The notes under the pieces were generated by a model that saw only the letters and a program-made list of their open reading frames with translations, made no database searches and was not told the DNA's origin. Source: Microbulbifer thermotolerans (GTDB taxonomy: Bacteria; Pseudomonadota; Gammaproteobacteria; Pseudomonadales; Cellvibrionaceae). Taken from it: a DNA stretch of 64,000 nucleotides. Location of the stretch: assembly GCF_900112305.1 (NCBI RefSeq), contig NZ_FOKT01000002.1, positions 372,001-436,000 on the forward strand, in the 5' to 3' direction. Below, piece after piece: positions 8,559 through 17,107 of this stretch; position 1 is the stretch's first letter; the number at the start of each line of letters is the position of its first letter. A program made the translations under genes and the position numbers.

Positions 8559-9437
8559 TTAGAGTGTGTTGATCGGCACTTTCAGATAGGTGGTGCCGTT
8601 ATCTTCCGGGGGCGGCATTTGTCCGGCGCGAATGTTTACCTGAATAGAAGGAATGATCAGGCGCGGCATCGGCAGGGTTGCATCGCGTTTGTTTCGCATG
8701 GCGACAAACTCCTCCTCGCTGATCCCTTCATGCAGGTGAATGTTATTGCGCTTCTGTTCGCCCACGGTGGTTTCGCAACGATACTCACGCCCGCCTTCGG
8801 GCGGGTAGTCGTGGCACATAAACATGCGCGTATCTTCCGGCAGTGCCAGCAGTTTCTGTGCCGAACGGTACAAGGTGGTGGCATCGCCTCCGGGGAAATC
8901 GCAGCGGGCACTACCCACATCAGGCATAAACAGAGTGTCTCCCACGAATAAAGCGTCGCCGATCAACCAGGCCATATCCGCCGGTGTATGGCCGGGAACA
9001 TAGATGACCCTCCCCTGCAACTCGCCGACGGTAAAGGTTTCACCGTCGTGAAACAGGTGGTCAAACTGGCTGCCGTCCACCAAAAATTCCCGCTCCAGGT
9101 TAAACAAGTCGCGGAAGATGGTTTGCACTTTTCGGATTTGATCGCCAATGGCGATCTTGCCGCCCACTTGTTCCCGGATATACGGCGCTGCGGACAAATG
9201 GTCAGCGTGCGCGTGGGTTTCCAGTATCCACTCCACGGTGAGCTTTTCTGCGCGCACAAATTGAATGATCTCTTCCGCACCGGTGGTGCTGGTGCGCCCG
9301 GAGGCCTGATCGAAATTGAGCACCGTATCCACCACCGCGGCACTACCGCCCGGGTGGTCGTACACAACATAGCTCCAGGTTTCTGTATCGCGGTCAAAAA
9401 ACGGGCGCACTTGGGTGATAGGTTTGGTCGCAGACAT
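8559..9437 (-). CDS. MBL-fold persulfide dioxygenase (ETHE1/Blh type)
   Basis: A 292-residue cytoplasmic metallo-beta-lactamase-fold protein. The metal motif T-H-A-H-A-D-H spans 74-80; further ligands are likely His150 (V-P-G-H-T), Asp167 (V-G-D-T-L-F) and His209 (M-C-H-D-Y). The D-V-G-S-A-R-C-D segment (173-180) and C-terminal extension match persulfide dioxygenases, which oxidise glutathione persulfide to sulfite using iron and O2. The ATG at 9437 follows GGGAGGA. It is divergently transcribed from the BigR-type regulator and shares its promoter region, as expected for a persulfide-induced operon. A glyoxalase II role is unlikely because gloB is present at 27054. Confidence 0.92.
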   Translation of the reverse strand: MSATKPITQVRPFFDRDTETWSYVVYDHPGGSAAVVDTVLNFDQASGRTSTTGAEEIIQFVRAEKLTVEWILETHAHADHLSAAPYIREQVGGKIAIGDQIRKVQTIFRDLFNLEREFLVDGSQFDHLFHDGETFTVGELQGRVIYVPGHTPADMAWLIGDALFVGDTLFMPDVGSARCDFPGGDATTLYRSAQKLLALPEDTRMFMCHDYPPEGGREYRCETTVGEQKRNNIHLHEGISEEEFVAMRNKRDATLPMPRLIIPSIQVNIRAGQMPPPEDNGTTYLKVPINTL

Positions 9438-9466
9438 AACATGTCCTCCCTATTAGCAACACAAAC

Positions 9467-9495
9467 AATATATTTGCAAATAATATATAAATCAA
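9467..9495 (-). promoter_or_regulatory. predicted promoter of the persulfide dioxygenase operon
   Basis: On the minus strand TTGATT (9490-9495) and TATATT (9467-9472) are separated by 17 bases, a standard sigma-70 layout, ending about 30 bases upstream of the dioxygenase ATG. The palindrome TATTTGCAAATA lies mostly within the spacer, so a bound regulator would block it. Predicted by eye only. Confidence 0.6.
9471..9482. promoter_or_regulatory. candidate BigR-type operator
   Basis: TATTTGCAAATA is a perfect 12-bp palindrome in an AT-rich divergent intergenic region. It overlaps the predicted promoters of both the dioxygenase operon and the regulator gene. ArsR-family repressors of the BigR group bind AT-rich dyads here, so autoregulation together with control of the left operon is a reasonable inference. 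Confidence 0.6.
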
Positions 9496-9501
9496 TATAA
9501 T
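9474..9501 (+). promoter_or_regulatory. predicted promoter of the bigR-like operon
   Basis: TTGCAA (9474-9479) and TATAAT (9496-9501) with a 16-base spacer. The -35 box lies inside the palindrome 9471-9482. The regulator ATG is 33 bases further downstream. Confidence 0.65.
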
Positions 9502-9533
9502 GTTTTTACGTAAAGTGACATTACGGAGATCCG

Positions 9534-9848
9534 ATGCCAGATACCGCCAATATCAGCTTGGACAAAATGCGTGCCACAGCGGGGGAGGTGTCGCAATTGC
9601 TGCGATCCATTGGCAACCAAGACCGGTTGCTGCTGCTGTGTCAGCTGAGCCAGGAGGAACTCAATGTGAGCCAGCTCGAGAGCCGCCTAGGTATCCATCA
9701 GCCCAGCCTGTCCCAACAGCTGGGTGTGCTGCGTCGGGAAGGCTTGGTGAGCACTCGCCGCGAAGGCAAGCACATTTACTACCGAATAGCGGATGAACGG
9801 GTGCTGGCACTGTTGCAAACCCTTTATGAACTCTACTGTGAGGAGTAA
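9534..9848 (+). CDS. bigR: ArsR-family persulfide-sensing repressor (BigR/SqrR type)
   Basis: A 104-residue winged-helix regulator: a helix-turn-helix at about 48-70 (L-N-V-S-Q-L-E-S-R-L-G-I-H-Q-P-S-L-S-Q-Q-L) and a wing R-R-E-G-K-H-I-Y-Y-R-I. It has exactly two cysteines, Cys36 in helix 2 (L-L-L-C-Q-L) and Cys102 at the C-terminal end (L-Y-C-E-E). This is the pair that forms a tetrasulfide or disulfide link in BigR/SqrR sensors of persulfide, and the metal-binding C-V-C motif of ArsR proper is absent. It is divergent from the dioxygenase gene and directly upstream of two YeeE/YedE genes. The gene name is assigned from these features and context; the sensing role is an inference. Confidence 0.88.
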   Translation: MPDTANISLDKMRATAGEVSQLLRSIGNQDRLLLLCQLSQEELNVSQLESRLGIHQPSLSQQLGVLRREGLVSTRREGKHIYYRIADERVLALLQTLYELYCEE

Positions 9849-9853
9849 CTGCA

Positions 9854-10291
9854 ATGATAACCATAGACTGGAACGCATTTACCCCTTGGTCCGCCCTCGC
9901 AGGCGGCGCTCTGATCGGCTTGGCAACGGTAATTCTACTGCTGCTGAATGGTCGCATCGCCGGTATCTCCGGTATCGTGGGCGGTCTGTTTGGCCGTGCA
10001 GCAGGTGAGACCGGCTGGCGTCTTACCTTCACCCTAGGCCTGCTGGCCGGCCCTGCCCTATGGGCCGCGTTCCACACACTGCCGCCGATTCAGATTGAGG
10101 CCGACTACCCGCTGCTGGTAGTCGCCGGTCTGCTCGTGGGATTGGGTACTCGTTACGCGTCTGGCTGTACCAGCGGCCACGGGGTCTGCGGCCTGTCGCG
10201 CCTGTCGCCGCGATCGCTGGTGGCAACACTGATGTTTATGGGCGCAGGATTTACCACTGTCTATGTGACTCGCCACTTGCTGGGAGGTTGA
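9854..10291 (+). CDS. YeeE/YedE (DUF395) half-transporter, first subunit
   Basis: A 145-residue inner-membrane protein with about four hydrophobic segments. The family cysteine motif is Y-A-S-G-C-T-S-G-H-G-V-C-G, used by YeeE/TsuA proteins to relay thiosulfate through the membrane. Short paired forms (PmpA/PmpB-type) are typical of BigR-regulated sulfur operons. It starts 5 bases after the regulator stop and is followed 4 bases later by its partner, indicating one transcript. Likely role: movement of a sulfur compound such as thiosulfate. Direction and substrate are not visible in sequence. Confidence 0.88.
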   Translation: MITIDWNAFTPWSALAGGALIGLATVILLLLNGRIAGISGIVGGLFGRAAGETGWRLTFTLGLLAGPALWAAFHTLPPIQIEADYPLLVVAGLLVGLGTRYASGCTSGHGVCGLSRLSPRSLVATLMFMGAGFTTVYVTRHLLGG

Positions 10292-10295
10292 CCCG

Positions 10296-10748
10296 ATGCA
10301 TCAATCCAAACTTTCCCTAATCTCTGCCTTTGCCGCCGGCTTGGTGTTTAGCTTGGGGCTGCTGGCCTCCGGAATGGCCAATCCGGAAAAAGTCCTCGGG
10401 TTTCTGGACCTGGCCGGGGTCTGGGACCCATCCCTGGCGCTGGTGATGGCAGGTGCTATCGGCGTTGGCTTACCGGTGTTCCAGCTGGTAGGAGCGCGCA
10501 GAGAAAAGTGGCGCGGCCTGTCCTTGATCGGCGAAAATATCCAGCTGCCAACAAGGCGGGATATTGACCGACCACTAGTGATCGGCAGCCTGGTGTTTGG
10601 GATCGGCTGGGGGTTAGCTGGCTTTTGCCCGGGACCAGCCATAGTGGCAACTGGCGCAGGCGCGATAAAAGCGGTGATATTCACCGCGGCCATGCTCGCG
10701 GGCATGGGGATCTTTCACTTGTTAAGCCGGCGACAAGCCAGTGTCTAA
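10296..10748 (+). CDS. YeeE/YedE (DUF395) half-transporter, second subunit
   Basis: A 150-residue inner-membrane protein, the partner of the preceding gene. Hydrophobic segments lie near 7-27, 45-65, 90-110 and 120-142. The motif G-W-G-L-A-G-F-C-P-G-P-A holds the single conserved cysteine of this half. It lies 4 bases after the first half, so the two probably assemble into one channel. The following SulP gene starts about 107 bases later and may belong to the same transcript. Substrate is inferred only from the family (thiosulfate or related sulfur anions) and from the persulfide locus around it. Confidence 0.88.
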   Translation: MHQSKLSLISAFAAGLVFSLGLLASGMANPEKVLGFLDLAGVWDPSLALVMAGAIGVGLPVFQLVGARREKWRGLSLIGENIQLPTRRDIDRPLVIGSLVFGIGWGLAGFCPGPAIVATGAGAIKAVIFTAAMLAGMGIFHLLSRRQASV

Positions 10749-10855
10749 GTTGAGACCACGGGCCGGAACAGGTGGGAGTGGTGACGGCCCCCTACTCTGA
10801 AACCAATCCCGTCTATCTTGTCTGAGAGTCTTGTTCAACCGAAAGATAGCCTGGG

Positions 10856-12574
10856 ATGCCGGCCAGAAAATTAGTCCCCCACTGGTTTAAGCACTACCGG
10901 CGCGAATGGCTGGCGGGGGATGCCACCACTGCGCTGGTGGCCACCATGATGTTGGTACCCCAGGCCCTCGCCTATGCGGCCCTGGCGGGCCTGCCGCCCC
11001 ATATCGGCCTATACGCGGGGCTTCTACCTCTCGTAGGCTATGCCTTATTCGGTACCAGCTCTGTGCTGTCAGTAGGGCCGGTGGCAGTGCTCGCGCTGAT
11101 GACCGCCCACGCTCTATCCCCCCTGGCCGCACCGGGCAGCCCAGAATACATCGCCGGCGCTGTCCTTCTCGCCACCCTGAGCGGACTGATTCTGTTTGCA
11201 ATGGGGTTACTGCGGCTCGGCGTTTTGTCCAACCTCCTCAGCCACCCGGTGATCAGCGGCTTTGTCTCTGGTGCCGCGGCGCTGATTATCGCCGGGCAGA
11301 TAGCGCCACTGCTCGGCATCAACAGCGAGGCGGAAGGGGACACAGCGCTGCAATTGTTTCTAAGCACACTGAAGGAAGTCCCCAACGCCGACCGGGCCAC
11401 CACCGGGCTGGGGCTGGCATCGGTGCTGACCCTGGTGGCGGCACGGATATGGCTAACGCCAGCACTCAAATTACTGGGGCTTTCCGAATCGCGCGCGCGA
11501 CTGTTCGCGAGGCTCGCGCCCATGTCGGTGGTACTGATAGCGATTGCCCTGACAACGCTATTTCACTGGGAAGAGCAGATGCCTGTCGTCGGCGAGATTC
11601 CCCGGGGGTTGCCGAAGCTGGAGATACCGGCGCTGGACTGGCAGCTGATTTACAAATTGCTATTGCCCGCGGTGATAATCGCACTGCTGGGCTTTGTGGA
11701 AAGCTTGTCCATTGCCCACGCCATTGCCCTGCGCCGCGGGGAACGCCTCAACGCTGACGCCGAGTTGCGGGGTCTGGGGGCAGCGAATTTGCTCAGCGCC
11801 CTGTCCGGCGGGTTTCCGGTTACTGGCAGCTTCGCCCGCACCGCTATCAACGATGAGGGCGGCGCGGTTTCTCCGATGAGCAGCCTAATCGCGGCGGGGC
11901 TGCTGGCACTGGTCCTATTGTTCGCTACCGCCCCATTTACCGAGTTGCCCCTGTGTGTATTGGCCGCCACTATTATCGTCGCCGCAACCAGCCTGATCGA
12001 CGTGCGGGGGTTTCTCAATACTTGGCGCTACGATCGCACCGACGGCGTCGCCATGGCGGGCACTTTTTTCGGTGTCTTGCTATTCGGGGTCGAGGCGGGC
12101 ATAGGGCTGGGCATCGGCTTCTCGTTCGCCACACTGATCTGGCGCACCAGCCGCCCACATATCGCCGTGGTCGGCCGAGTGCCAGGCACGGAGCACTTCC
12201 GCAACGTGCTCAGGCACACAGTGGAAACACAACCGAACATCCTCTTCCTGCGCATCGACGAAAGTCTTTTTTTCAGCAATATCAGTGCGGTTGAGGAGCG
12301 GCTGTTAAGCGAACTGAAACGCCACCCCAATATCCGCGAGCTGGTGCTGATATTGTCTTCGGTCAATCGAATCGACGGTACCGCACTGGAAAGATTGCAG
12401 CAGGTGAACCGGGATCTTCTCGCGCGGGATATTCGGCTACACCTGTCGGAAGTAAAGGGACCGGTACTAGACCGCCTGGGACGCTCTAAATTTCTTGAGG
12501 AGTTGAGCGGACGGGTCTTTTTGTCATCCTACATTGCCGAATTGGCACTCTCCAGGGATCAAAGCAAACAGTAA
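10856..12574 (+). CDS. SulP-family anion transporter with STAS domain (second copy)
   Basis: A 572-residue protein with the same length and domain order as the SulP at 6277. It has A-L-V-A-T-M-M-L-V-P-Q-A-L-A-Y-A-A-L-A-G-L near residue 30, about ten further hydrophobic segments, and a C-terminal STAS domain beginning around 445 (I-L-F-L-R-I-D-E-S-L-F-F-S-N). The two SulP proteins flank the BigR locus on opposite strands and share many motifs (S-R-P-H-I-A-V-V-G-R-V-P-G-T-E-H-F-R-N against S-R-P-H-I-A-E-V-G-L-V-E-G-T-E-H-F-R-N), so they are paralogues. Sulfate or sulfite movement is the contextual inference. The start codon ATG has only a weak upstream ribosome-binding site. Confidence 0.92.
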   Translation: MPARKLVPHWFKHYRREWLAGDATTALVATMMLVPQALAYAALAGLPPHIGLYAGLLPLVGYALFGTSSVLSVGPVAVLALMTAHALSPLAAPGSPEYIAGAVLLATLSGLILFAMGLLRLGVLSNLLSHPVISGFVSGAAALIIAGQIAPLLGINSEAEGDTALQLFLSTLKEVPNADRATTGLGLASVLTLVAARIWLTPALKLLGLSESRARLFARLAPMSVVLIAIALTTLFHWEEQMPVVGEIPRGLPKLEIPALDWQLIYKLLLPAVIIALLGFVESLSIAHAIALRRGERLNADAELRGLGAANLLSALSGGFPVTGSFARTAINDEGGAVSPMSSLIAAGLLALVLLFATAPFTELPLCVLAATIIVAATSLIDVRGFLNTWRYDRTDGVAMAGTFFGVLLFGVEAGIGLGIGFSFATLIWRTSRPHIAVVGRVPGTEHFRNVLRHTVETQPNILFLRIDESLFFSNISAVEERLLSELKRHPNIRELVLILSSVNRIDGTALERLQQVNRDLLARDIRLHLSEVKGPVLDRLGRSKFLEELSGRVFLSSYIAELALSRDQSKQ

Positions 12575-12664
12575 ATCCCGCTGGCGATAGCGACCACCAC
12601 CTGCGCTCTTGTACCCCACCGCTCACTACTGGCAAAATATCCAGTATTTGAACCCCCCTTTCCT

Positions 12665-14881
12665 ATGCAGCAACTCACAGAAGAACAACAGGCCATCGCC
12701 GACCACCCCGGCGGTCACGCCAAGATCATTGCGGTCGCCGGTTCCGGCAAAACCACCGCGCTGCTGCACTATGTCAAAAAACGCCTGCAAGCTGGAGTAC
12801 CCGCGGAACGGATACTGGTGCTTATGTACAACCGCAGCGCGAAGGAGGATTTTGAGCGTCGCCTGCAATCGCTGGTGCACGGCGCAGCCCCGGCGGTGCA
12901 CACTTTCCACAGCCTCGGCTACCGTCTCTACCAGCGCATGATCGCCAGCGGCCATATAACACCGGCCAACCTTACTCCCCTGCCCCAATCAGTGGTGCAG
13001 TTACAGATCTGGAAGGCGATCGAAAAGTGTGCTCCTCCTTATGAGCTGGAGGAAATCCGCGCCCGCAAGCAGTCGGAAGTGGAGGCTGCGGAATTTTTTA
13101 TCGACTATACCAAGACGATACTCAGCGGTGACCTCAGCGCTTACCAGGAGCTCAAGCTCGGCGACGAGTATTTATATTTCCTCAAGGTATTCCGCGCTTT
13201 CGAAAGCTGGCGCCGCAGCCAGAATGCCGTAACTTATGCGGACCTGATTTACGATCCGGCACTTCTGCTCAGCCTGGAACCGGATATCGCCGAACAATAC
13301 GGCAGCCACTACGAGGATATCCTGGTGGACGAATACCAGGATATCAATGAAGTACAGCATTTTCTCCTGCGCGTACTGTACGGAAAATCCGGTAATGTGA
13401 TCGCCATTGGCGACCCGGATCAAACCATCTACGAATGGCGCGGCTCCAAACCGAAATTCCTGCTCACCTATTTCGACGGCGATTTCCCACCGTCCAATGT
13501 CTATCACCTGAGTCGCACCTTCCGCTACGGACATCAGTTGTCCCTGGCCGCAAACCACTTTATCGGTCACAACCGCGAGCGTGCGGATATATTTTGCGTG
13601 TCTGCGGATTGCAAACAGCGCACGGATATCGAACTGGTTCAAACAGACCGGGAAACTCATTGGCTGGTGGAGCACCTGCGCCGCCGCCAAAAACACGCTC
13701 AACCCCTGGGGCAAACCGCAATTCTGGTTCGCCTCTGGTCGGTGGCCGCCCCTGTGGAACTGGCGCTGCTGGCCAACAACATTCCCTACAAGTCGGCCAA
13801 CAGTAATACGGTACTGTCGCGGCGCGAACTGCGCCCGCTTTTCTGGAGCCTGAATATAGCCGCCGGCCGCTTTGCCCAACTGCCCGCGAAAAAACGCGAA
13901 CAAGGCATCTACGAATGGCTGACGGCTCCCCACATCCGCGTTCCGCGCAAGGTACTGGAACCTGTCTGCGTTCGACTGGCCAAGCGCGACAGTGACTGGG
14001 GCAAATACTTGCTGGAACTGATTCCGGAGTCTTTAAGCAAGGGACAAAAAAAACGGATGCGGCAACGCGCCGAACTTTTGATGGAGGTGGAAAACTGGCG
14101 CGGCCTGGCCGGCGAACTTCTCCGCCGCCAGTTGGCGGCCCTGGACTACCTCAACGGCATCAGTGACGACAGCTTCACCCGCCAGCAGGGAGAGGAGCGC
14201 AAACAGACGATTCTCGCCTTCTGCCAGTTCCTGGATACCCTCAAACAGCCCCCCGCCGAAGCTCTGCAGCACCTGCAAGCACTGCAACGCCAGCACCGCG
14301 AAGGTGAACAGGCGCAAGCGGATGCCGTACAGATTACAACCATGCATCAAGCGAAAGGGCTGGAATGGGATGATGTCATTATTCCTTCCCTAAGCCAGTA
14401 CACCATGCCCTATCAGCCACAGCGGGAGTTCACCACGCCGGCTTCAGTGGAAAGCGAACGCCGCCTGATGTATGTGGCCGTGACCCGTGCACGCCGCCGC
14501 CTCTATCTGCTCGCACCACCACTGGCACCCGATAAAAACAGTGGAGGCGCGGAACAACAGCCATCGCTGTTTATCGAAGAAATGCAGCTTCCGCTGTGCA
14601 AACTGATCGACAACGCCTTGCGCGAGCGCCCGGCTCAGATCCAAAGTCCCTTCCCTGTCACTCGTCAAGCACTGCGCTATATGGAGGCCTGCGATTACAA
14701 CCCGGAAATCCAAGGTCCCCGAGCACCAGTGCGTAAACCCATCCCCGGCGAAGGTATACGCCACCGCAAGCTGGGCCACGGGCGAGTTATCAAATGGGAA
14801 GACGACAGGGTCGAGGTGCTGTTCAGCGACCGCCAGGTGCGCCTTTTTGTCTGGGAGAAGCTACAACAGTTTCTGCTGTAG
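12665..14881 (+). CDS. UvrD/Rep-family superfamily-1 DNA helicase
   Basis: A 738-residue ATP-dependent 3'-5' helicase. Motif I is G-S-G-K-T at 26-30, motif II D-E-Y-Q-D at 222-226, motif III G-D-P-D-Q-T-I-Y-E-W-R-G, motif V T-M-H-Q-A-K-G-L-E-W-D-D, and motif VI Y-V-A-V-T-R-A-R-R-R. The last ~45 residues (G-I-R-H-R-K-L-G-H-G-R-V-I-K-W) resemble the Tudor-like RNA-polymerase-binding tail of UvrD/PcrA. It has the Q-motif start L-T-E-E-Q-Q. It is probably a paralogue or a distinct branch rather than uvrD itself, since motif II has Y-Q-D with few flanking matches. It stands alone between the SulP gene and a repeat end. Confidence 0.9.
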   Translation: MQQLTEEQQAIADHPGGHAKIIAVAGSGKTTALLHYVKKRLQAGVPAERILVLMYNRSAKEDFERRLQSLVHGAAPAVHTFHSLGYRLYQRMIASGHITPANLTPLPQSVVQLQIWKAIEKCAPPYELEEIRARKQSEVEAAEFFIDYTKTILSGDLSAYQELKLGDEYLYFLKVFRAFESWRRSQNAVTYADLIYDPALLLSLEPDIAEQYGSHYEDILVDEYQDINEVQHFLLRVLYGKSGNVIAIGDPDQTIYEWRGSKPKFLLTYFDGDFPPSNVYHLSRTFRYGHQLSLAANHFIGHNRERADIFCVSADCKQRTDIELVQTDRETHWLVEHLRRRQKHAQPLGQTAILVRLWSVAAPVELALLANNIPYKSANSNTVLSRRELRPLFWSLNIAAGRFAQLPAKKREQGIYEWLTAPHIRVPRKVLEPVCVRLAKRDSDWGKYLLELIPESLSKGQKKRMRQRAELLMEVENWRGLAGELLRRQLAALDYLNGISDDSFTRQQGEERKQTILAFCQFLDTLKQPPAEALQHLQALQRQHREGEQAQADAVQITTMHQAKGLEWDDVIIPSLSQYTMPYQPQREFTTPASVESERRLMYVAVTRARRRLYLLAPPLAPDKNSGGAEQQPSLFIEEMQLPLCKLIDNALRERPAQIQSPFPVTRQALRYMEACDYNPEIQGPRAPVRKPIPGEGIRHRKLGHGRVIKWEDDRVEVLFSDRQVRLFVWEKLQQFLL

Positions 14882-14898
14882 TGCCCGCTAACAGACAA

Positions 14899-14913
14899 GG
14901 AACCTCTGATTAA
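14899..14913 (+). repeat. solo IS5-type repeat end
   Basis: GGAACCTCTGATTAA is identical to the terminal sequence of the repeat at 29861. It sits 18 bases after the helicase stop with no matching partner end nearby. It is probably a remnant of a decayed element, or the end of a diverged one extending towards 15000. Confidence 0.6.
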
Positions 14914-15017
14914 GTCGCTTCGTGACAGTGAACGATACTAGTTGAGGCCAGATGGCAAACTCAGGCGCGAAATGGGAATAGCGCAACGGCCTCCAGCAAA
15001 TTCATACCGTACACGCC

Positions 15018-15701
15018 CTAGTCCGCAGCACTTTCCACACCGTGCACAAACTGTCGGCTGACATTGAAATAGAGGGCGTACTCATCGCCGGATACCAAGT
15101 TCCGCACTTGTATTTTGTCGTAAATACCGCGCTGGTCGTAAACGATAGATTGATCCAGTACCTCGAGCCCTTTCAGGCGCACAAAACCGTTCAATTCCGA
15201 TGTGCTAATAGTTTGATAAGCACTTTCCTGACTGCGGCCATCACCACTGCGTTCGATGGAATCCATCAACCCTTCGGTCATATAGCGGTGAATATCCTCG
15301 CGCTGCAAATTGGCACTGCGAGCAGCACAGAGAACACCGATCATATGGGCCTCAAGACTCATATAACTAACGTCCAGCACTCTGTCCACCTGCTTCAGGC
15401 ATTCACCGTATTCGCCCCTCTCCTCCGCGCGGTATGCCTCGGTCAGCCCGACCAGCTCGGCACCACCGCGGGGGTTGTATTCCGGCGATGCCACGTAAGC
15501 GCGCCGCAGCTGGTCGAAATCAAGGGTGAAGGACAGCGCCCGCGCCTGTGCAAGCAAGCGTCTGTACTCACTTTCCTCCGCCTGAGGCAATACCAGTTGC
15601 GGTGCGCTTTTGCCTGCCGAACTACTGCAGGCAGAGAGAAAAACCACAGTTCCCAAAAGTGCCGCTATTCCAATGCGCTTAAGATTGCGTGTTGCCATCA
15701 T
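15018..15701 (-). CDS. DUF4919-type lipoprotein
   Basis: A 227-residue exported protein with an N-terminal signal peptide ending in the lipobox V-F-L-S-A-C (Cys25), so it should be anchored to the membrane by lipid. The body resembles DUF4919 (tandem helical region with A-Y-V-A-S-P-E-Y-N-P-R-G near 70), a family of unknown function. It starts with two ATG codons behind GGAAG and overlaps the end of the upstream patatin gene by about 23 bases, so the two are likely translated from one message. What it does is unknown; linkage to a phospholipase suggests an envelope role. Confidence 0.8.
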   Translation of the reverse strand: MMATRNLKRIGIAALLGTVVFLSACSSSAGKSAPQLVLPQAEESEYRRLLAQARALSFTLDFDQLRRAYVASPEYNPRGGAELVGLTEAYRAEERGEYGECLKQVDRVLDVSYMSLEAHMIGVLCAARSANLQREDIHRYMTEGLMDSIERSGDGRSQESAYQTISTSELNGFVRLKGLEVLDQSIVYDQRGIYDKIQVRNLVSGDEYALYFNVSRQFVHGVESAAD

Positions 15702-16944
15702 TTGCTTCCGTTACCGGTTTTACTCTACGGCCAAACAGGCCTCTGCGCGCCTCCTGAACGGAGTCGGCTTCCGGTTGCAAGAAAGCGCGCAGTTTATCCC
15801 GCTCCCACATGGCGTCCTGATAGCCCAGTTCGACCAGCTCACTGATAAAAGGTTTCTCAAACAAGAGATAGCTGGCGGCGGAGGCGCCGCCGCCGGATGT
15901 GGTGGCACCCGTGGCGCGGAACAGCCAGCGCAAAGCAGGTGGCAGAAAGCGGACCTTGCGTCCCGCCAGGCGGTCAAGGCTTTGAGAAGGCTCTATCACA
16001 GCGGATTCTACCGGACGCAGTGGCGCCAGTTCGCCGAGTTTCTCCCCTTCCACGCTATCCAGCAGCAGATTGACCCGGTCGAGGTGCTCCAGATCCCCCT
16101 CCAGGCTGTCGATAAAAGCCGCATTAAACAGTTGACCGGCGATCTGCGCTATGGATGGGGAGTGGCGTGGCGGCTTACTGCGCTGCTTGCCCCAATGCAC
16201 CGGGGAACGGTTATTGGACACCCCCACCACGAACACCCGATTGGCACCCAGGTGCAACGCCGGACTGATGGGTGCCAGCTGGCGCACGGCGCCGTCACCG
16301 AAGTAGTCATTACCGATCTTAACCGTAGAAAATAACGTCGGAATAGCCGCCGACGCCATCAGGTGATCGACGGTCAGCCTGGTCCTCACGCCGTAGCGGC
16401 GGAATCGGTGCCATTCACTCAACGTTTCCGCCCCTTGGAAAAAGCTGACAGATTCCCCTGCGCCATACGACAAGGCGTTGACACAGACAGCTCGCAGAAT
16501 TCCAGCATCGATATTGCGCTGAATATTGTCGAACTGGATCACCTCAGTAACCAGATCCCGCAACGGCGTATTGTCCAGCAGCGCCAGAGGCCTCTGGCGC
16601 CCCACCCCCTGGTTAAAGAGCGAGCGGGTGATGGCGAGCATATTACCCATCAGACTGAACCAGCCACTGCGATAGATCTGATCGACCGTGAGCTGCAGCC
16701 ATAAGGTGCAGAGACGCTCCACTGCCTCCTTGAAGGTACCCGGATGAGAAGCGAGTAACAGCGCGTTGACGGCACCGGCAGAGGTGCCACAGATAATTTG
16801 AAACGGATGTGGATTGGATTCGGGTGCCAACTCCGCCAATGCCTTGAGCACGCCGGCCTGGTAAGCGGCGCGGGCGCCACCACCGGACAGAACCAGCGCA
16901 CTAGCCTGGTGGGTTAACTTTGGTAATTCGTTATTCGCGGACAA
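15679..16944 (-). CDS. patatin-like phospholipase
   Basis: A 421-residue patatin-fold acyl hydrolase. The oxyanion loop G-G-G-A-R-A-A-Y-Q-A-G is at 21-31, the nucleophile Ser55 lies in G-T-S-A-G, and the catalytic Asp217 in F-G-D-G-A. The family cleaves acyl chains from phospholipids or related lipids. There is no signal peptide, so it is probably cytoplasmic or membrane-associated. The start is uncertain: the in-frame codon at 16944 is TTG, preceded only by a weak GGTAG, and no later ATG precedes the essential glycine loop. It overlaps the downstream lipoprotein gene. Confidence 0.88.
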   Translation of the reverse strand: MSANNELPKLTHQASALVLSGGGARAAYQAGVLKALAELAPESNPHPFQIICGTSAGAVNALLLASHPGTFKEAVERLCTLWLQLTVDQIYRSGWFSLMGNMLAITRSLFNQGVGRQRPLALLDNTPLRDLVTEVIQFDNIQRNIDAGILRAVCVNALSYGAGESVSFFQGAETLSEWHRFRRYGVRTRLTVDHLMASAAIPTLFSTVKIGNDYFGDGAVRQLAPISPALHLGANRVFVVGVSNNRSPVHWGKQRSKPPRHSPSIAQIAGQLFNAAFIDSLEGDLEHLDRVNLLLDSVEGEKLGELAPLRPVESAVIEPSQSLDRLAGRKVRFLPPALRWLFRATGATTSGGGASAASYLLFEKPFISELVELGYQDAMWERDKLRAFLQPEADSVQEARRGLFGRRVKPVTEANDGNTQS

Positions 16945-17001
16945 TCTGTTCTACCAGTAGCAACAAAGCCCGAACAACTGTACCCACAATCGACACAATG
17001 A

Positions 17002-17025
17002 GAAACCCGCTTCCAGGCGGGTTTC
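17002..17025. terminator. candidate terminator hairpin after acuI
   Basis: GAAACCCGC (17002-17010) and GCGGGTTTC (17017-17025) form a perfect 9-bp stem with a 6-base loop, 83 bases downstream of the acuI-type stop (minus strand). There is no T-tract, so termination strength is uncertain. Confidence 0.45.
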
Positions 17026-17107
17026 CACCGGGGAATTTCAGCTTAGCAGCCAGCAAGCGCGGAATATGCGCCACGCCAGCGTAAATAAGGGCTGCAGGGT
17101 CGGGTTG

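Noticed and set aside
8559-9437. The MBL protein as glyoxalase II
   Set aside because: A standard gloB is present at 27054, and this one has the persulfide dioxygenase-type signature and BigR context.
9534-9848. The ArsR-type regulator as an arsenic or metal sensor
   Set aside because: The metal-binding cysteine motif of ArsR/SmtB is missing, and no arsenic or metal efflux gene lies nearby; the two-cysteine persulfide-sensor pattern and context fit better.
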